From contig NZ_SLZK01000001.1 of the NCBI RefSeq assembly GCF_004341105.1, forward strand, positions 496,001 through 560,000: 64,000 bases of DNA, read 5' to 3'. Each line of letters begins with the position of its first letter. Position 1 is the stretch's first letter. Origin of the DNA: Rhizobium sp. BK418 (GTDB taxonomy: Bacteria > Pseudomonadota > Alphaproteobacteria > Rhizobiales > Rhizobiaceae). Of this stretch, positions 23,213 through 32,893 are shown in pieces. The notes beneath the pieces are model-generated. The model saw only the letters and a list, made by a program, of their open reading frames with translations. It did not search any database and was not told the DNA's origin. Made by a program: the position numbers and the translations under genes.

Positions 23213-24499
23213 TGTCCGACCCGGAGACATAGGTAACAGATTGTCCCTAAGACATGGGTGACAACCTCGTGCCGAACGGGTTGTCGATGGTTTGCAATGT
23301 CCTCTGTTCCAGATCGATATATCCGAGATCATAGCGCAAGAAGCTGACGAGCCAAATGCCGTCGTCGACCTCCTTGAGGCCGAGCCTCTGACCGGCCATG
23401 ACGGTTGAGATGTTGATCTTCTTGCGATGGATGCACAGACGGCCGCAGTTGGTGACGATGGCATCGCGGTCGTGGAAGGGATAGCTGGTCTCGGGCAGCC
23501 CCTCATAGGGTCGCGGCGAAGCCTTGTAGACGTCGGCCGGGACCTTCATCGACAGGGCCTCATGCGGTCTTTCGGTGTTGAATTCGCTGACGAACGCGTC
23601 GAAGCGCATTTGCTGCTGGAGAATATTGCGTCCTGGCGGACGGGTGGCTTCTTTCTTCAGCGTCAGATGCATGCGTTCATGGCGGCCATTCTCCTGCGGG
23701 TGGCCGGGGCGAATGCGTTCGAAGGCGACACCGAGCCTGAGCCACCAGACCGACAATTTCGAGAGATTGTAGAGCCCTTTGGGGCTGGCGAATGGCAGGC
23801 CGTTGTCGGAACGAATGGCAAGCGGAAGCCCACGCTCGGCAAAGACTCGCCGGAAGGCATCGAAGACGCCGCGTTCGTGGGTTGTCTCGAAGGCCTCGCA
23901 GCACAGGAGATAGCGCGAAGCCTGGTCGGTGATCGTCAGGGGGTAACAATATCTGCCGTCGCCCAGCTTGAACTCGCCCTTGAAGTCGGCGCACCAAAGA
24001 TCGTTGGGGCCGACGGCTATCGAGAGCGTCGTGCGCCCGGTTCCTCTTGCGGGCCTGGCTCACAAGGCCGTATCGGTCGAGCACCGCGTGCACCGTGCTT
24101 CTGGCCGGGATGCGCACGTCGCCGGCCAGACGGCGGACCAGGAGCTCGCGGATCTTGCGCGCGCCTCAGTGCGGCTTGTCTTGTCTGCAGCGCACGATCA
24201 TCGCCTCAACCGGCTCGGGCAATTGATTGGCATAGCGCACCGGTCGCCGCGACCGGTCCGTCAGGGCCTCCAGCCCGTCCTCCTTGTAGCGATTGAAGAT
24301 CTTGTAGCCGGTCTTGCGCGAGATCCCGAACGACCGGCAAACCTCGCTCATCTCTTCGCCCTCCAGCAACCGGGCGACAAATCGAAGACGCTCATCCATG
24401 ACCGAAGTCTCTCTCCACGGCATCAACACCTCCCGCAAAAAACGAAAAGTGTTACCCATGTCTCCGGTACAAATCGTCACCTATCTCTCAGGCCGGGCA
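23213..24499 (-). mobile_element. Degenerate IS481-family insertion sequence
   Basis: About 1.29 kb carries a broken IS481-type transposase on the minus strand. The ends are imperfect inverted repeats of about 50 bp: each holds two spaced copies of a GAGACATRGGTRACA-like motif (23223-23238 and 23251-23263 on the left, 24450-24467 and 24476-24490 on the right). The outermost bases are TGTCCGACCC and, inverted, TGCCCGGCCT. A 3-bp CTC flanks both ends, too short to prove a target duplication. The insertion lies directly behind tRNA-Arg. Confidence 0.72.
23247..24423 (-). pseudogene. IS481-family transposase, broken by a stop and a frameshift
   Basis: The reading frame starts at 24423 (MPWRETSVMDERLRFV) with an HTH region (SEVCRSFGISRKTGYKIFNRY). 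It is interrupted by TGA at 24166-24168, where relatives carry tryptophan in an HWGARKIREL motif. The frame shifts by one near 24030-24050, after RKRNRA. The catalytic core follows in the new frame (NDLWCADFKGEF, then RSDNGLPF, then HPQENGRHERMH), so the DDE residues survive, and it ends at 23247 with NPFGTRLSPMS. Two lesions make activity in cis very unlikely. Confidence 0.8.
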
Positions 24500-24576
24500 C
24501 TCAAAAGTTTGCAGTTTCCTGAATATGAGCTGCGGATTTCTCTTCGCGGCGGGAGACGATTTCGGGAATAAATGAC

Positions 24577-24612
24577 GGCTGGCCGCACGATCACTATATC
24601 GTGCGGCCAGCC
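24577..24612 (-). terminator. Terminator of the DUF992 gene
   Basis: A 15-bp perfect stem (GGCTGGCCGCACGAT and its complement) has a 6-base loop and, on the minus strand, is followed by GTCATTTATTCC. It lies 24 bp past the DUF992 stop. Confidence 0.75.
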
Positions 24613-24635
24613 TGCGGTTCTCCAACCTTGCCGAC

Positions 24636-25160
24636 TTAGCTTGCGGGTGTAAGCGTCAAGGACGTGCCTGTTGCGGCAACATTGACACCGAGCTGGCCGG
24701 TGACGCTGATGACCTGCAGATGGATCGATCCGGAGGTGCCGCCGAATAGCACGTTGGTGCCGATGCCGCCAACCAGCGTGGCTTCCGCGGTTGCGCCCTG
24801 GTAGAGACCGGCCAGCGAGCCGCGATGATAGCCGGCTGTCGGTGCAAAGACCGCCCAGAGCAGGCGACCACGCGTGGTGAAGCCGAGATCGACGCCAAAC
24901 TTCCGCAGCGCGCCGGTGTAATGTTCAGGCGCTTCGCTATTGCTCGTCGGCTGAAAGACGCAATCGATCTGCTTGGCGGAGCCGAGCACATAACCGATGC
25001 CGCCGCCGATATCGCAAGCGAGGTAGCCGATCTTGACGCCCCCGCTCACATCAGGCTCGATAGGCGGGCTCCTCCGTACCAGATCCGCTGCACTGGCGCT
25101 CATCGCGAATGCCTGAAGCAACGAAGCTGCTGCGATTGTGGTCGCGATCATCTTTTTCAT
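24636..25160 (-). CDS. DUF992 family exported protein
   Basis: The 174-residue protein has a signal peptide ending near ASAAD (about 25) and a DUF992 domain, with GYLACDIGGGIGYVLGSAKQIDCVF near 45-70 holding two cysteines that may form a disulfide, and a glycine-rich beta-like C-terminal half. The family is nearly confined to alphaproteobacteria and has no known function. A secreted or periplasmic role is inferred from the signal peptide. The ATG at 25160 is preceded by AGGAG; an upstream in-frame start at 25184 lacks one. Confidence 0.84.
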   Translation of the reverse strand: MKKMIATTIAAASLLQAFAMSASAADLVRRSPPIEPDVSGGVKIGYLACDIGGGIGYVLGSAKQIDCVFQPTSNSEAPEHYTGALRKFGVDLGFTTRGRLLWAVFAPTAGYHRGSLAGLYQGATAEATLVGGIGTNVLFGGTSGSIHLQVISVTGQLGVNVAATGTSLTLTPAS

Positions 25161-25346
25161 TTCCGTCTCCTTTGGATATGGCACGAAAGATATAGCGCCG
25201 GCTTTGTCATAACCAAGGCGGTAAATTATCTGCCTTCATTTTGGTTCCAGCTGTTGCCTGTGCGACGCTGCCGCTGGCATCTTTGATGGAACCGTATCCG
25301 CCTGCATCGGTTGTCCAGATGTCCATTTCAAACAATGGAGATCGGA

Positions 25347-25520
25347 ATGAGCAAGACCAATGTAGACGACATCCGCAAGCGCTCGGAGCGGCAGGTGGAG
25401 AATACCAGTGCCGGAGGACACCTTGGCGGGACTTATTTCGGCCAGCAGCCGGACGGAAAAACAGCCTCTTCCAGTAGTACCGAGGCGCGGAAGTCCCGTG
25501 CGAATGACGGAAGCAACTGA
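25347..25520 (+). CDS. Small hydrophilic protein, function unknown
   Basis: This is a 57-residue, highly hydrophilic protein rich in Ser, Lys, Arg, Gly and Asn, with no cysteine and no membrane segment. It starts MSKTNVDDIRKRSERQVENT and ends in a serine-rich tail, which suggests an intrinsically disordered polypeptide. The ATG at 25347 has GGAGATCGGA before it. A T-tailed hairpin 60 bp downstream supports a separate transcript. No family is recognised. Confidence 0.5.
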   Translation: MSKTNVDDIRKRSERQVENTSAGGHLGGTYFGQQPDGKTASSSSTEARKSRANDGSN

Positions 25521-25581
25521 CAGAGATGCTTGTGACCGTCGCAGCCGCTTCAGGAAGCCGTAGCTGCCACGCTCTTAGCTT

Positions 25582-25610
25582 CCGCCGGCCATCAGCCGGC
25601 GGGCTTTATT
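25582..25610 (+). terminator. Terminator after the small hydrophilic gene
   Basis: CCGCCGGC pairs with GCCGGCGG around CATCA and is followed by GCTTTATT on the plus strand. It may also serve the convergent aap operon, whose last stop is 15 bp away. Confidence 0.65.
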
Positions 25611-25624
25611 CCATATATGTTCGA

Positions 25625-26398
25625 TCAGTGCAGGATCTGGCTGAGGAATAGCTTTGTGCGTTCGTGCTGCGGATTGTCGAAGAACTCGGCCGGCGAATTC
25701 TGCTCGACGATCTGGCCCTGATCCATGAAGATAACCCGGTTCGCGACCTGACGGGCAAAGCCCATTTCGTGCGTGACGCAAAGCATGGTCATGCCTTCCT
25801 CGGCAAGGCCCACCATCGTGTCCAATACTTCCTTGATCATTTCCGGATCGAGTGCCGAGGTCGGCTCGTCGAACAGCATGATCTTCGGGTTCATACAGAG
25901 CGAGCGTGCAATCGCGACGCGCTGCTGCTGACCACCCGACAGCTGGCCCGGATATTTATTAGCCTGCTCGGGGATCTTGACGCGTTTCAGGAAATGCATG
26001 GCGATTTCTTCCGCCTGCTTCTTCGGCATCTTGCGCACCCAGATCGGCGCGAGCGTGCAGTTTTCCAGGATCGTCAGATGCGGGAAGAGGTTGAAGTGCT
26101 GGAACACCATGCCGACTTCGCGGCGCACTTCGTCGATCTTCTTGAGGTCGTTGGTAAGCTCCGTGCCGTCGACGATGATCTGGCCTTTCTGATGCTCTTC
26201 CAGACGGTTGATGCAGCGGATCATCGTCGACTTGCCCGAACCCGACGGACCGGCAATGACGATGCGCTCGCCGCGCATGACCTTCAGGTTGATGTCACGA
26301 AGAACGTGGAAATCCCCGTACCACTTGTTCATGTTGATGATCTCGACGGCAACTTCGGTCGTCGACACGGTCAACTTCTTTGTCTGGGCTTCTGCCAT
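25625..26398 (-). CDS. aapP: General amino-acid ABC transporter ATPase AapP
   Basis: This is the cytoplasmic ATPase of the general L-amino-acid permease, which imports and can also release a wide range of amino acids in rhizobia. It has 257 residues, with Walker [10 protein letters not shown] near 50-58, signature [15 protein letters not shown], Walker [15 protein letters not shown] and switch motif [12 protein letters not shown]. It is a PAAT-family HisP-like ATPase. It is the last gene of aapJQMP on the minus strand, 15 bp after aapM. Confidence 0.96.
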   Translation of the reverse strand: MAEAQTKKLTVSTTEVAVEIINMNKWYGDFHVLRDINLKVMRGERIVIAGPSGSGKSTMIRCINRLEEHQKGQIIVDGTELTNDLKKIDEVRREVGMVFQHFNLFPHLTILENCTLAPIWVRKMPKKQAEEIAMHFLKRVKIPEQANKYPGQLSGGQQQRVAIARSLCMNPKIMLFDEPTSALDPEMIKEVLDTMVGLAEEGMTMLCVTHEMGFARQVANRVIFMDQGQIVEQNSPAEFFDNPQHERTKLFLSQILH

Positions 26399-26413
26399 TG
26401 CGTGTTCCTGTTC

Positions 26414-27559
26414 TTATCGTTTGTGGCCGGTGTCGAGATGACGTTCCATGAATGCTGAATAGCGCGACATGCCGAAGCAGAAAAGCCAGAAGGTAAAGCC
26501 GGCGAAAATCAGCCCGGACAGCGGCGTCACAGCGGTTGCCCAGTTCGCATCAGTAAAATTGAGGCGAACGATGCCGAGCAGGTCGAACATGCTGATGATC
26601 GACACCAGCGAGGTGTCCTTGAACATGCCGATAAAGGTGTTGACGATGCCGGGGATGACCAGCTTGATCGCCTGCGGCATGATGATCAGCCGTATCTTCT
26701 GCCAGTAGCCGAGGCCGAGCGAATCTGCGCCCTCGAACTGACCCTTCGGAATGGCTTGAAGTCCGCCACGAATGACCTCGGCCATATAGGCGGAGGCGAA
26801 GATCGATACACCCACGATCGCACGCAGCAGCTTGTCCACCGTCCAGCCCGCCGGCAGGAACAGCGGCAGCACGACGCTTGCCATGAACAGTACGGTGATG
26901 AGCGGCACCCCGCGCACGACTTCGATGAAGATGACGCAGACCATGCGGATGACCGGCATTTTCGAGCGTCGTCCAAGCGCCAGCAAAATGCCGACCGGGA
27001 AGGACACGACGATCCCGACGAAGGAAAGCACCAGCGTTACCATTAGTCCGCCCCAGAGCGGGGTCTCCACGGTTTCGAGGCCAAAGCCGCCGTAGAGCAG
27101 GACGAAGGAGACGATCGGCAACACGATGAAAAGCAGGACGGCGTTCAGGCCCTTGCGCGGCACCGATGGGATGAGCATCGGCACGAGCAACAGCACAAAG
27201 AGAATGCCGACCAATGTCGGCCGCCAGCGCTCGTTGAGCGGATACCGCCCATACATGAATTGGTCGAACTTGGCGTTGACGAAGGCCCAACAGGCCCCGC
27301 TCCAGCCATCCGGTTGGATACCACCCTGTACAGTCGTGGCGCAGAAGGTGCGGTCCGGACCGCTCCAGACCGCCTGCACGAACAACCAGTTGATCGCATG
27401 CGGCAGCGCCCAGCCGAGGAAGGCCAGTGCCAAAATGGTGAAGATGATATCCTTCGGCGTCGCAAGCAGGTTGCGGCGTATCCAGGCGCCCGCTCCCTTT
27501 TCGCCCGGGGGAGGCGGTTCCTGTGCCAGCATGGTGGTTCTGACGAAACTGTCGCTCAT
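26414..27559 (-). CDS. aapM: General amino-acid ABC transporter permease AapM
   Basis: This is an inner-membrane permease subunit of 381 residues. An N-terminal cytoplasmic tail is followed by a helix near 36-58, a loop with a conserved cysteine ([10 protein letters not shown]) and a membrane core carrying the PAAT EAA motif [20 protein letters not shown]. The extra N-terminal helices beyond the five-helix core are characteristic of the Aap permeases. It forms a heterodimer with AapQ. The stop of aapQ lies one base from its start. Confidence 0.94.
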   Translation of the reverse strand: MSDSFVRTTMLAQEPPPPGEKGAGAWIRRNLLATPKDIIFTILALAFLGWALPHAINWLFVQAVWSGPDRTFCATTVQGGIQPDGWSGACWAFVNAKFDQFMYGRYPLNERWRPTLVGILFVLLLVPMLIPSVPRKGLNAVLLFIVLPIVSFVLLYGGFGLETVETPLWGGLMVTLVLSFVGIVVSFPVGILLALGRRSKMPVIRMVCVIFIEVVRGVPLITVLFMASVVLPLFLPAGWTVDKLLRAIVGVSIFASAYMAEVIRGGLQAIPKGQFEGADSLGLGYWQKIRLIIMPQAIKLVIPGIVNTFIGMFKDTSLVSIISMFDLLGIVRLNFTDANWATAVTPLSGLIFAGFTFWLFCFGMSRYSAFMERHLDTGHKR

Positions 27560-27560
27560 C

Positions 27561-28763
27561 TTATCTCTCCACCAATGCCATCTTGGCGTTGAACCAGTTC
27601 ATCAGCAGCGAGGTCACGATGCTGATGGCGAGATAGATGACCATCCAGATGAGAATCACTTCGACGGCCTGACCGGTCTGGTTCAGCGTCGTGCTGCCGA
27701 CGGCAACGAGATCGGCAAAACCGATGGCGATCGCCAGCGACGAGTTCTTGGTGAGGTTCAGATACTGACTGCTCAGCGGCGGAATAATGATACGGAAGGC
27801 CTGCGGAATGACCACCAGCCGTGTGATCGATGAAGGATGCAGGCCAAGTGCGGCTGCTGCCTCCGTCTGGCCTTTCGGCACGCCTCGGATACCAGAGCGC
27901 ACAATTTCGGCGATGAAGGCAGCCGTGTAGAAGGAAAGCGCCAGGAACAGCGACATGAATTCTGGGCCGACCACGGAACCGCCGCTCAGATTGAACTTGC
28001 CGGCGACTGGAAAATCGAAGGAAAGCGGCGCACCTGCGAGCAGGAAGGCAATGAGCGGCAGGCCGATGATGAGGCCGACCGAGGCCCAGATCGTGTGGAA
28101 CGGCTGGCCGGTCGCAGCCTGCCGGCGATGTGCCCAGCGGGCAATCACGATTGTGGCGATGATCGCAATGATGAAGGCAATACCCACGAACCAGAAGTTC
28201 TCTCCGAAGATCGGTTTCGGGAAGGAAAGACCGCGATTGTTGAGGTACGAGCCGAAGGGCAGATGCAGCGATTCACGGGCATTGGGCAGGACCGCCAGAA
28301 CGCCAGAATACCAGAAGAAAATCACAAGCAGCGGCGGAATATTGCGGAAGACCTCCACGTAAACGGTGCAGAGCTTGGCGATCAGCCAGTTCCGTGACAG
28401 GCGGCCGATACCGACGATGAAGCCGATGATCGTCGCAGTGATGATGCCGGTGACCGCGATCAGCAGCGTGTTCAGGAAGCCGACGAGAAGCGCGCGGCCA
28501 TAGGTCGAATCGCTCGAATAGGCGATCAGCGACTGGCCGACTTCAAAACCGGCGCGGCCATTCAGAAAGCCGAAACCCGATGCGATGTTGGCGCGTGCAA
28601 GATTGACGGCCGTGTTGTGTGCAACAGACCAAATGAAGGCAACCAGCAATATGATGGTAAGAGCTTGGAAGAAGATGCCCCGAACGTTCGGGTCGTAAAG
28701 GGCGGACTGAAAACTCCAGCCGCTCTTGGGTATAGGTGTTCGATCCGCAACCTGATGCGTCAT
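27561..28763 (-). CDS. aapQ: General amino-acid ABC transporter permease AapQ
   Basis: This is the partner permease of AapM, 400 residues from the ATG at 28763 ([13 protein letters not shown]). A first helix lies near 25-45. Two further N-terminal helices precede the core, which carries the EAA loop [22 protein letters not shown] and a C-terminal [15 protein letters not shown] stretch typical of amino-acid permeases. The ATG at 28763 gives the length known for rhizobial AapQ; an in-frame start at 28781 adds six residues. It is 100 bp downstream of aapJ, and that gap carries a stem-loop. Confidence 0.94.
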   Translation of the reverse strand: MTHQVADRTPIPKSGWSFQSALYDPNVRGIFFQALTIILLVAFIWSVAHNTAVNLARANIASGFGFLNGRAGFEVGQSLIAYSSDSTYGRALLVGFLNTLLIAVTGIITATIIGFIVGIGRLSRNWLIAKLCTVYVEVFRNIPPLLVIFFWYSGVLAVLPNARESLHLPFGSYLNNRGLSFPKPIFGENFWFVGIAFIIAIIATIVIARWAHRRQAATGQPFHTIWASVGLIIGLPLIAFLLAGAPLSFDFPVAGKFNLSGGSVVGPEFMSLFLALSFYTAAFIAEIVRSGIRGVPKGQTEAAAALGLHPSSITRLVVIPQAFRIIIPPLSSQYLNLTKNSSLAIAIGFADLVAVGSTTLNQTGQAVEVILIWMVIYLAISIVTSLLMNWFNAKMALVER

Positions 28764-28817
28764 GCCTGGCCAATTCCCCACGTTATGCGCTCCTTTTCGG
28801 AGCTTTTTTATAGAGGA

Positions 28818-28841
28818 GGAAAGGCGGTCGCCCGCCTTTCC
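28818..28841 (-). promoter_or_regulatory. Stem-loop between aapJ and aapQ
   Basis: GGAAAGGCGG pairs perfectly with CCGCCTTTCC around a 4-base loop, 22 nt past the aapJ stop on the minus strand. No T-run follows in that direction. It probably stabilises the aapJ message or permits partial readthrough, so that binding protein exceeds permease. Confidence 0.6.
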
Positions 28842-28863
28842 GGCTTTTCATGCGTCGCGCCGA

Positions 28864-29889
28864 CTAGCGAACCGGCGGAGCGTACTGAATGCCGCCCTTA
28901 TTCCAAAGAGCATTGAGGCCGCGTGCGATCTTCAGCGGGCTGCCCTGGCCGATGTTCTTCTCGAAGACTTCGCCATAGTTGCCGACGTTCTTGACGATAT
29001 TGTAGGCCCAGTCGTTCGTCAGGCCGAGGTCGGTACCGATCTTCGTATCGGCTTCAACGCCGAGGAAGCGCTTGATATCCGGGTTGGGTGAGTTCTTCAT
29101 CTCGTCGACATTGGCCTTTGTGATGCCGAACTCTTCGGCGTTGATCATCGCATAGCCGACCCAGCTGACAATATCGAACCACTGGTCGTCACCCTGGCGA
29201 ACGGCCGGAGCGAGCGGCTCCTTGGAGATGATTTCCGGCAGGATCATGTGTTCGTCGGGGTTTTTCAGCGTCAGACGCAGCGAGTAGAGGCCCGACTGGT
29301 CGGTCGTGTAGACGTCGCAACGGCCGGAGTCGTAGGCGGCGTTGACTTCGTCAAGCTTCTCGAAGACCACCGGGTTGTACTGCAGGTTGTTGGCCTTGAA
29401 GTAGTCGGCGAGGTTGAGTTCGGTCGTGGTGCCCGACTGAACGCAGACGGATGCGCCGGAGAGTTCGAGCGCCGACTTCACGTTCAGGCTCTTGCGAACC
29501 ATGAAGCCCTGGCCGTCATAGTAGTTGACGTAGCGGAAGTTCAGGCCGAGAGCGGTGTCGCGGTTGATTGACCACGTCGTGTTACGAGCGAGCACGTCGA
29601 TTTCGCCCGACTGAAGGGCCGGGAAGCGGTTTGCAGCGCTGAGGGGGGTGAACTTCACCTTGTTGGGGTCACCGAAGACTGCAGCGGAAATTGCGCGGCA
29701 GAAATCGACGTCGAAGCCCGACCAGTTGCCGGACGCGTCAGGGGCAGCAAAGCCGGCGAGACCGGTGTTGACGCCGCATTGGATGAAACCTTTTGCCTTT
29801 ACGTCTGCGAGAGTCGTGGCCGAAGCGGCCGAAGCGCCAAGAACGAAAACTGCTGCGCCGACTGCTGCGGACAGGAGCTTGTACTTCAT
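28864..29889 (-). CDS. aapJ: General amino-acid ABC transporter binding protein AapJ
   Basis: This is the periplasmic amino-acid binding protein that delivers ligand to AapQM. From the ATG at 29889 the product has 341 residues, with a signal peptide cleaved near ASA-TT (about 24) and an SBP_bac_3 fold. Visible motifs are GFIQCGVNTGLAGFAAPD, the SGFDVDFCRAISAAVFGD segment and the ligand-loop region LARNTTWSINRDTALGLNF. A longer frame begins with a TTG at 29898. It heads the aapJQMP operon and is divergent from metC. Confidence 0.95.
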   Translation of the reverse strand: MKYKLLSAAVGAAVFVLGASAASATTLADVKAKGFIQCGVNTGLAGFAAPDASGNWSGFDVDFCRAISAAVFGDPNKVKFTPLSAANRFPALQSGEIDVLARNTTWSINRDTALGLNFRYVNYYDGQGFMVRKSLNVKSALELSGASVCVQSGTTTELNLADYFKANNLQYNPVVFEKLDEVNAAYDSGRCDVYTTDQSGLYSLRLTLKNPDEHMILPEIISKEPLAPAVRQGDDQWFDIVSWVGYAMINAEEFGITKANVDEMKNSPNPDIKRFLGVEADTKIGTDLGLTNDWAYNIVKNVGNYGEVFEKNIGQGSPLKIARGLNALWNKGGIQYAPPVR

Positions 29890-30266
29890 TTTTCCCAACC
29901 TTTTTCCGTTGTCTTATCTTTATCTTTTCGGGGAGTGGCCGGCTTAAAATTACCCGCTTACCTCCCCGTTTCCCCGCAACCCTCCCGGCGCGAGTGGGTC
30001 TATCACAGTCGCAAATGTCACTATGGTCAAGTGTCGCGGCCGATAATTGCGGGAAATTTCAGCATTTTGGTAGATTACGCCGTACGCACGAGCATTTGGC
30101 TAGAAATTGAGCGCCAAGGTGACGAAAAATAGCGCGGAAATCCCGAAATAAAGGCCGCCGGTTTCATAGGGTGAAATATGACGTCAAGTTGTAGGGGTTG
30201 ACCCCGATGGCGACGGGGTTCAAAAGTTCGGCCTTTGCATACCCTCGCCAAAAGGCCATTTCCCAC
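29890..30266. other. Divergent promoter region of aapJ and metC
   Basis: This 377-bp gap is AT-richer than its surroundings and must hold the promoters of both flanking units. I see a GGGG-TTGA-CCCC stem near 30193-30205 in the metC leader. I see no clear riboswitch and no confident -35/-10 pair. Confidence 0.45.
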
Positions 30267-31457
30267 ATGAAAGATCTAGACAGTCTCCTGCCGGGCGCCG
30301 GCGTAAACACCCGTCTTTCCCACATCGGCTACGATCCCACCGATTACCACGGATTCGTCAACCCGCCGGTGGTGCGCGCTTCTACAGTGCTCTTTCCCAA
30401 TGCCAAGTCCATGGAGACGCGCGACAAGAAGTATACCTACGGCACGCGCGGTACGCCGACGACCGATGCCCTTGCCGAAGCGATCAACGCGCTCGAAGGC
30501 TCTGCCGGCACGGTGCTGGTGCCCTCCGGCCTTGCCGCCGTCACGGTCGCAGTGCTTGCCTATGCGGCGACGGGCGATCATATGCTCGTGGTCGATTCCG
30601 TCTACGGCCCGACACGTCATTTCTGCGATACGATGTTGAAGCGTATGGGTGTCGAGGTTGACTACTTCGATCCGGCGATCGGCGCTTCAATCGAAACGCT
30701 GATCAAGCCGAATACCACGGTCGTGCTGACCGAGGCTCCTGGCTCCAATACCTTCGAAATGCAAGACATCCCGGCCATCGCGGCTGTGGCACACAAGCAC
30801 AATGCCGTCGTGCTGATGGACAATACCTGGGCCACGCCTCTTTATTTCCGCCCGCTGGATCACGGCGTCGATGTCTCCATCCATGCCTCGACTAAATATC
30901 CATCGGGTCATTCCGACATTCTGATGGGGACCATCTCCGCCAACGCCGAACACTGGCCGCGACTGATCGACGCGCATGGCACGCTCGGCCTCTGTGGAGC
31001 GCCAGATGATTCCTACCAGATCCTGCGCGGCCTTCGCACCATGGGCATCCGGCTGGAGCGCCACTACGAAAGCGCACTGGCGATCGCTACCTGGCTGGAA
31101 AATCGCGAAGAAGTTGCCCGCGTCCTACATCCGGCCCTGCCGAGCTTCCCGTCGCACCACATCTGGAAGCGCGACTTCAAGGGTGCCAGCGGCATCTTCT
31201 CTTTCGTGCTCAAGGCCGGTGATGCGCAGAAGGCCAAGCCGAAGGCGCACGCCTTCCTCGATGCGCTTTCCTATTTTGGACTGGGCTATTCCTGGGGTGG
31301 CTATGAAAGCCTTGCCGTGCTGGTCAATCTCTCGGACCGGAAAATCGCCAAGGCGCCTGCCGAAGGTCCGGTTATTCGCCTGCAGATCGGGCTCGAAGAT
31401 ATCGTTGACCTCAAGGCCGATATCGAGCGCGGTTTTGCCGCCGCCAACGCCGTCTGA
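30267..31457 (+). CDS. metC: Cystathionine beta-lyase
   Basis: This PLP-dependent Cys/Met metabolism enzyme splits cystathionine to homocysteine, pyruvate and ammonia in methionine synthesis. The 396-residue protein shows YGTRGTPTTDALAEAI, the aromatic residue that stacks on PLP within DSVYGPTRHFCD, the acidic residue in VVLMDNTWATPLYF, and the Schiff-base lysine in IHASTKYPSGHSD. The start at 30267 is the first ATG that yields the usual length; a frame open further upstream has an extra ATG at 30207. Cystathionine gamma-synthase-like activity cannot be excluded, but the sequence resembles MetC. Confidence 0.9.
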   Translation: MKDLDSLLPGAGVNTRLSHIGYDPTDYHGFVNPPVVRASTVLFPNAKSMETRDKKYTYGTRGTPTTDALAEAINALEGSAGTVLVPSGLAAVTVAVLAYAATGDHMLVVDSVYGPTRHFCDTMLKRMGVEVDYFDPAIGASIETLIKPNTTVVLTEAPGSNTFEMQDIPAIAAVAHKHNAVVLMDNTWATPLYFRPLDHGVDVSIHASTKYPSGHSDILMGTISANAEHWPRLIDAHGTLGLCGAPDDSYQILRGLRTMGIRLERHYESALAIATWLENREEVARVLHPALPSFPSHHIWKRDFKGASGIFSFVLKAGDAQKAKPKAHAFLDALSYFGLGYSWGGYESLAVLVNLSDRKIAKAPAEGPVIRLQIGLEDIVDLKADIERGFAAANAV

Positions 31458-31472
31458 TTAGCCGCCATCTGG

Positions 31473-32621
31473 TCAGCCGATCGGGCGGTAACCGTAGATC
31501 CAGTCGAGATCCGCCGCGAGGCTCTGCGGTGGTTTCAGCGACAGCACGATGTCACGGCCGAGACGGATCGGGCCGCGCGCATGATAGGCAAAGCGATTGA
31601 AGGCGCCCCGTTGACGCAGCTTCGTGATGCGCGGCGTGCGATGTCTTTCGAAGACAGAAATGGCTTCCGAAACCGGGCGGGTGGCAAGGAAGGCCGCAAG
31701 CTCGAAGGCATCCTCGATCGCCATCGCCGCGCCCTGCGCTGCAAAGGGCATCATTGCATGCGCAGCATCGCCGATCAGCACGGTTTTGTCTCCATCCTGC
31801 CATCTGCCTGGTGTCGCCTCGAAGAGCGGCCAGAAGGTAATGTCATTCCGGTCTCTCAATAACTCCACAATCGCTGGGTGCCAGCGCCGGAAGCGGGACT
31901 GCAGAAGCTCCTGCTGCGCCAGCGTCGGCTGACCCTGCCAGGCCTCCGGCGCGATATTGCCGGCGGTGATCGCCACCATATTGAAGCCGCCGGTTTCCTT
32001 GAGCGGGTAGCAGACCATATGCGCCGAGGAGCCGAGCAGCGCTGAAACGCTCGCCCTGTCGACAAGGCCCGGTGCCGCGGCCTCCGCGATAGTGAAGCGG
32101 AAGGCGATATTTCCGGAAAAGCGGGGGGCAGGGGCGCCCGCTATTGCCTGCCGTAATCTCGACCAGACGCCATCCGCACCGACAATCACATCGGCCGGGC
32201 GTCGACCCAACGGCAGATCCGATTCGAAACGCGTGCCGAGATGCAGCGTGCACAGCGGATTGGCGAAAACTGCATCCAAAAGGGCCTTCTGAAGCGTCTT
32301 ACGGTGCAGGACGCCGTAGGGCGCTCCCCAGCGATTCCGGGCGAAACTTCCCACAGGCACTGCCGCGAGCTCACGCAGAGAGCTGCCGGACATCAGCCGG
32401 ATGGATTGCGGCTCGAGCCAGAGACTCGTCAGCCCTTCGAGCACGCCAAGCTCGGAAAGCACGCGCGATGCGTTGGGGGAAATCTGCAAGCCGGCGCCGA
32501 CTTCGGCAAGCTCAGGCGCCTGTTCAAAAATATCGGAGCTGATGCCGCGTCTTGCGAGCGCAAGAGCGGCCGTCAGGCCCGCAATTCCAGCGCCGATGAT
32601 GGCGGCATGTTCGACCGGCAT
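31473..32621 (-). CDS. FAD-dependent monooxygenase, salicylate hydroxylase-like
   Basis: This is a class A flavoprotein hydroxylase of 382 residues. It starts with the FAD dinucleotide fold IIGAGIAGLTAALALARRG, has the DG motif in VIVGADGVWSRLR near the middle and the second FAD motif LIGDAAHAMMPFAAQGAAMAIEDA. The substrate is not evident, and the family includes salicylate and 3-hydroxybenzoate hydroxylases. It converges on metC with 15 bp between the stops and is followed upstream by the NDUFS6-like gene on the same strand. No aromatic-degradation cluster surrounds it. Confidence 0.86.
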   Translation of the reverse strand: MPVEHAAIIGAGIAGLTAALALARRGISSDIFEQAPELAEVGAGLQISPNASRVLSELGVLEGLTSLWLEPQSIRLMSGSSLRELAAVPVGSFARNRWGAPYGVLHRKTLQKALLDAVFANPLCTLHLGTRFESDLPLGRRPADVIVGADGVWSRLRQAIAGAPAPRFSGNIAFRFTIAEAAAPGLVDRASVSALLGSSAHMVCYPLKETGGFNMVAITAGNIAPEAWQGQPTLAQQELLQSRFRRWHPAIVELLRDRNDITFWPLFEATPGRWQDGDKTVLIGDAAHAMMPFAAQGAAMAIEDAFELAAFLATRPVSEAISVFERHRTPRITKLRQRGAFNRFAYHARGPIRLGRDIVLSLKPPQSLAADLDWIYGYRPIG

Positions 32622-32647
32622 TGGACGTCCGATCTAACGAGGCGACT

Positions 32648-32893
32648 TTACGCTGCCTTGACGTGGAAGACGCAGCCGGGCGGGTTGGTCTGGTTGGACT
32701 TCAGCGAAGCATTGTAGCGATAAAGGGTCGAGCAGTAAGAGCAAACCTTCTCGTTGTCATCACCCATATCGATGAAGATATGTGGATGGTCGAAGGGAGC
32801 GGATGCGCCGGTGCACATGAATTCCTTGACACCGACTTCGATAACCCGGTGACCGCCGTCGTTCTGGAAGTGGGGAATGCTATGGCCGGCCAT
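32648..32893 (-). CDS. Zinc-finger protein, NDUFS6-like
   Basis: This 81-residue protein of the zf-CHCC family is related to the mitochondrial complex I subunit NDUFS6. The ligands are C27, a histidine in DHPHIF, and two cysteines in VCSYC, giving a CHCC site. In alphaproteobacteria the protein is encoded away from the nuo operon, as here. A role in complex I maturation is known for the mitochondrial relative and inferred for this one. The FAD monooxygenase gene lies 26 bp downstream on the same strand and may be co-transcribed. Confidence 0.87.
   Translation of the reverse strand: MAGHSIPHFQNDGGHRVIEVGVKEFMCTGASAPFDHPHIFIDMGDDNEKVCSYCSTLYRYNASLKSNQTNPPGCVFHVKAA

Noticed and set aside
23127..24500. 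Genomic island integrated at tRNA-Arg
   Set aside because: Only a single decayed IS lies there. No integrase, no direct repeat of the tRNA end and no foreign gene set follow.
29990..30266. SAM-II riboswitch before metC
   Set aside because: The leader has a GGGG/CCCC stem but not the conserved A/T-rich core that I would expect. A covariance-model scan would settle it.
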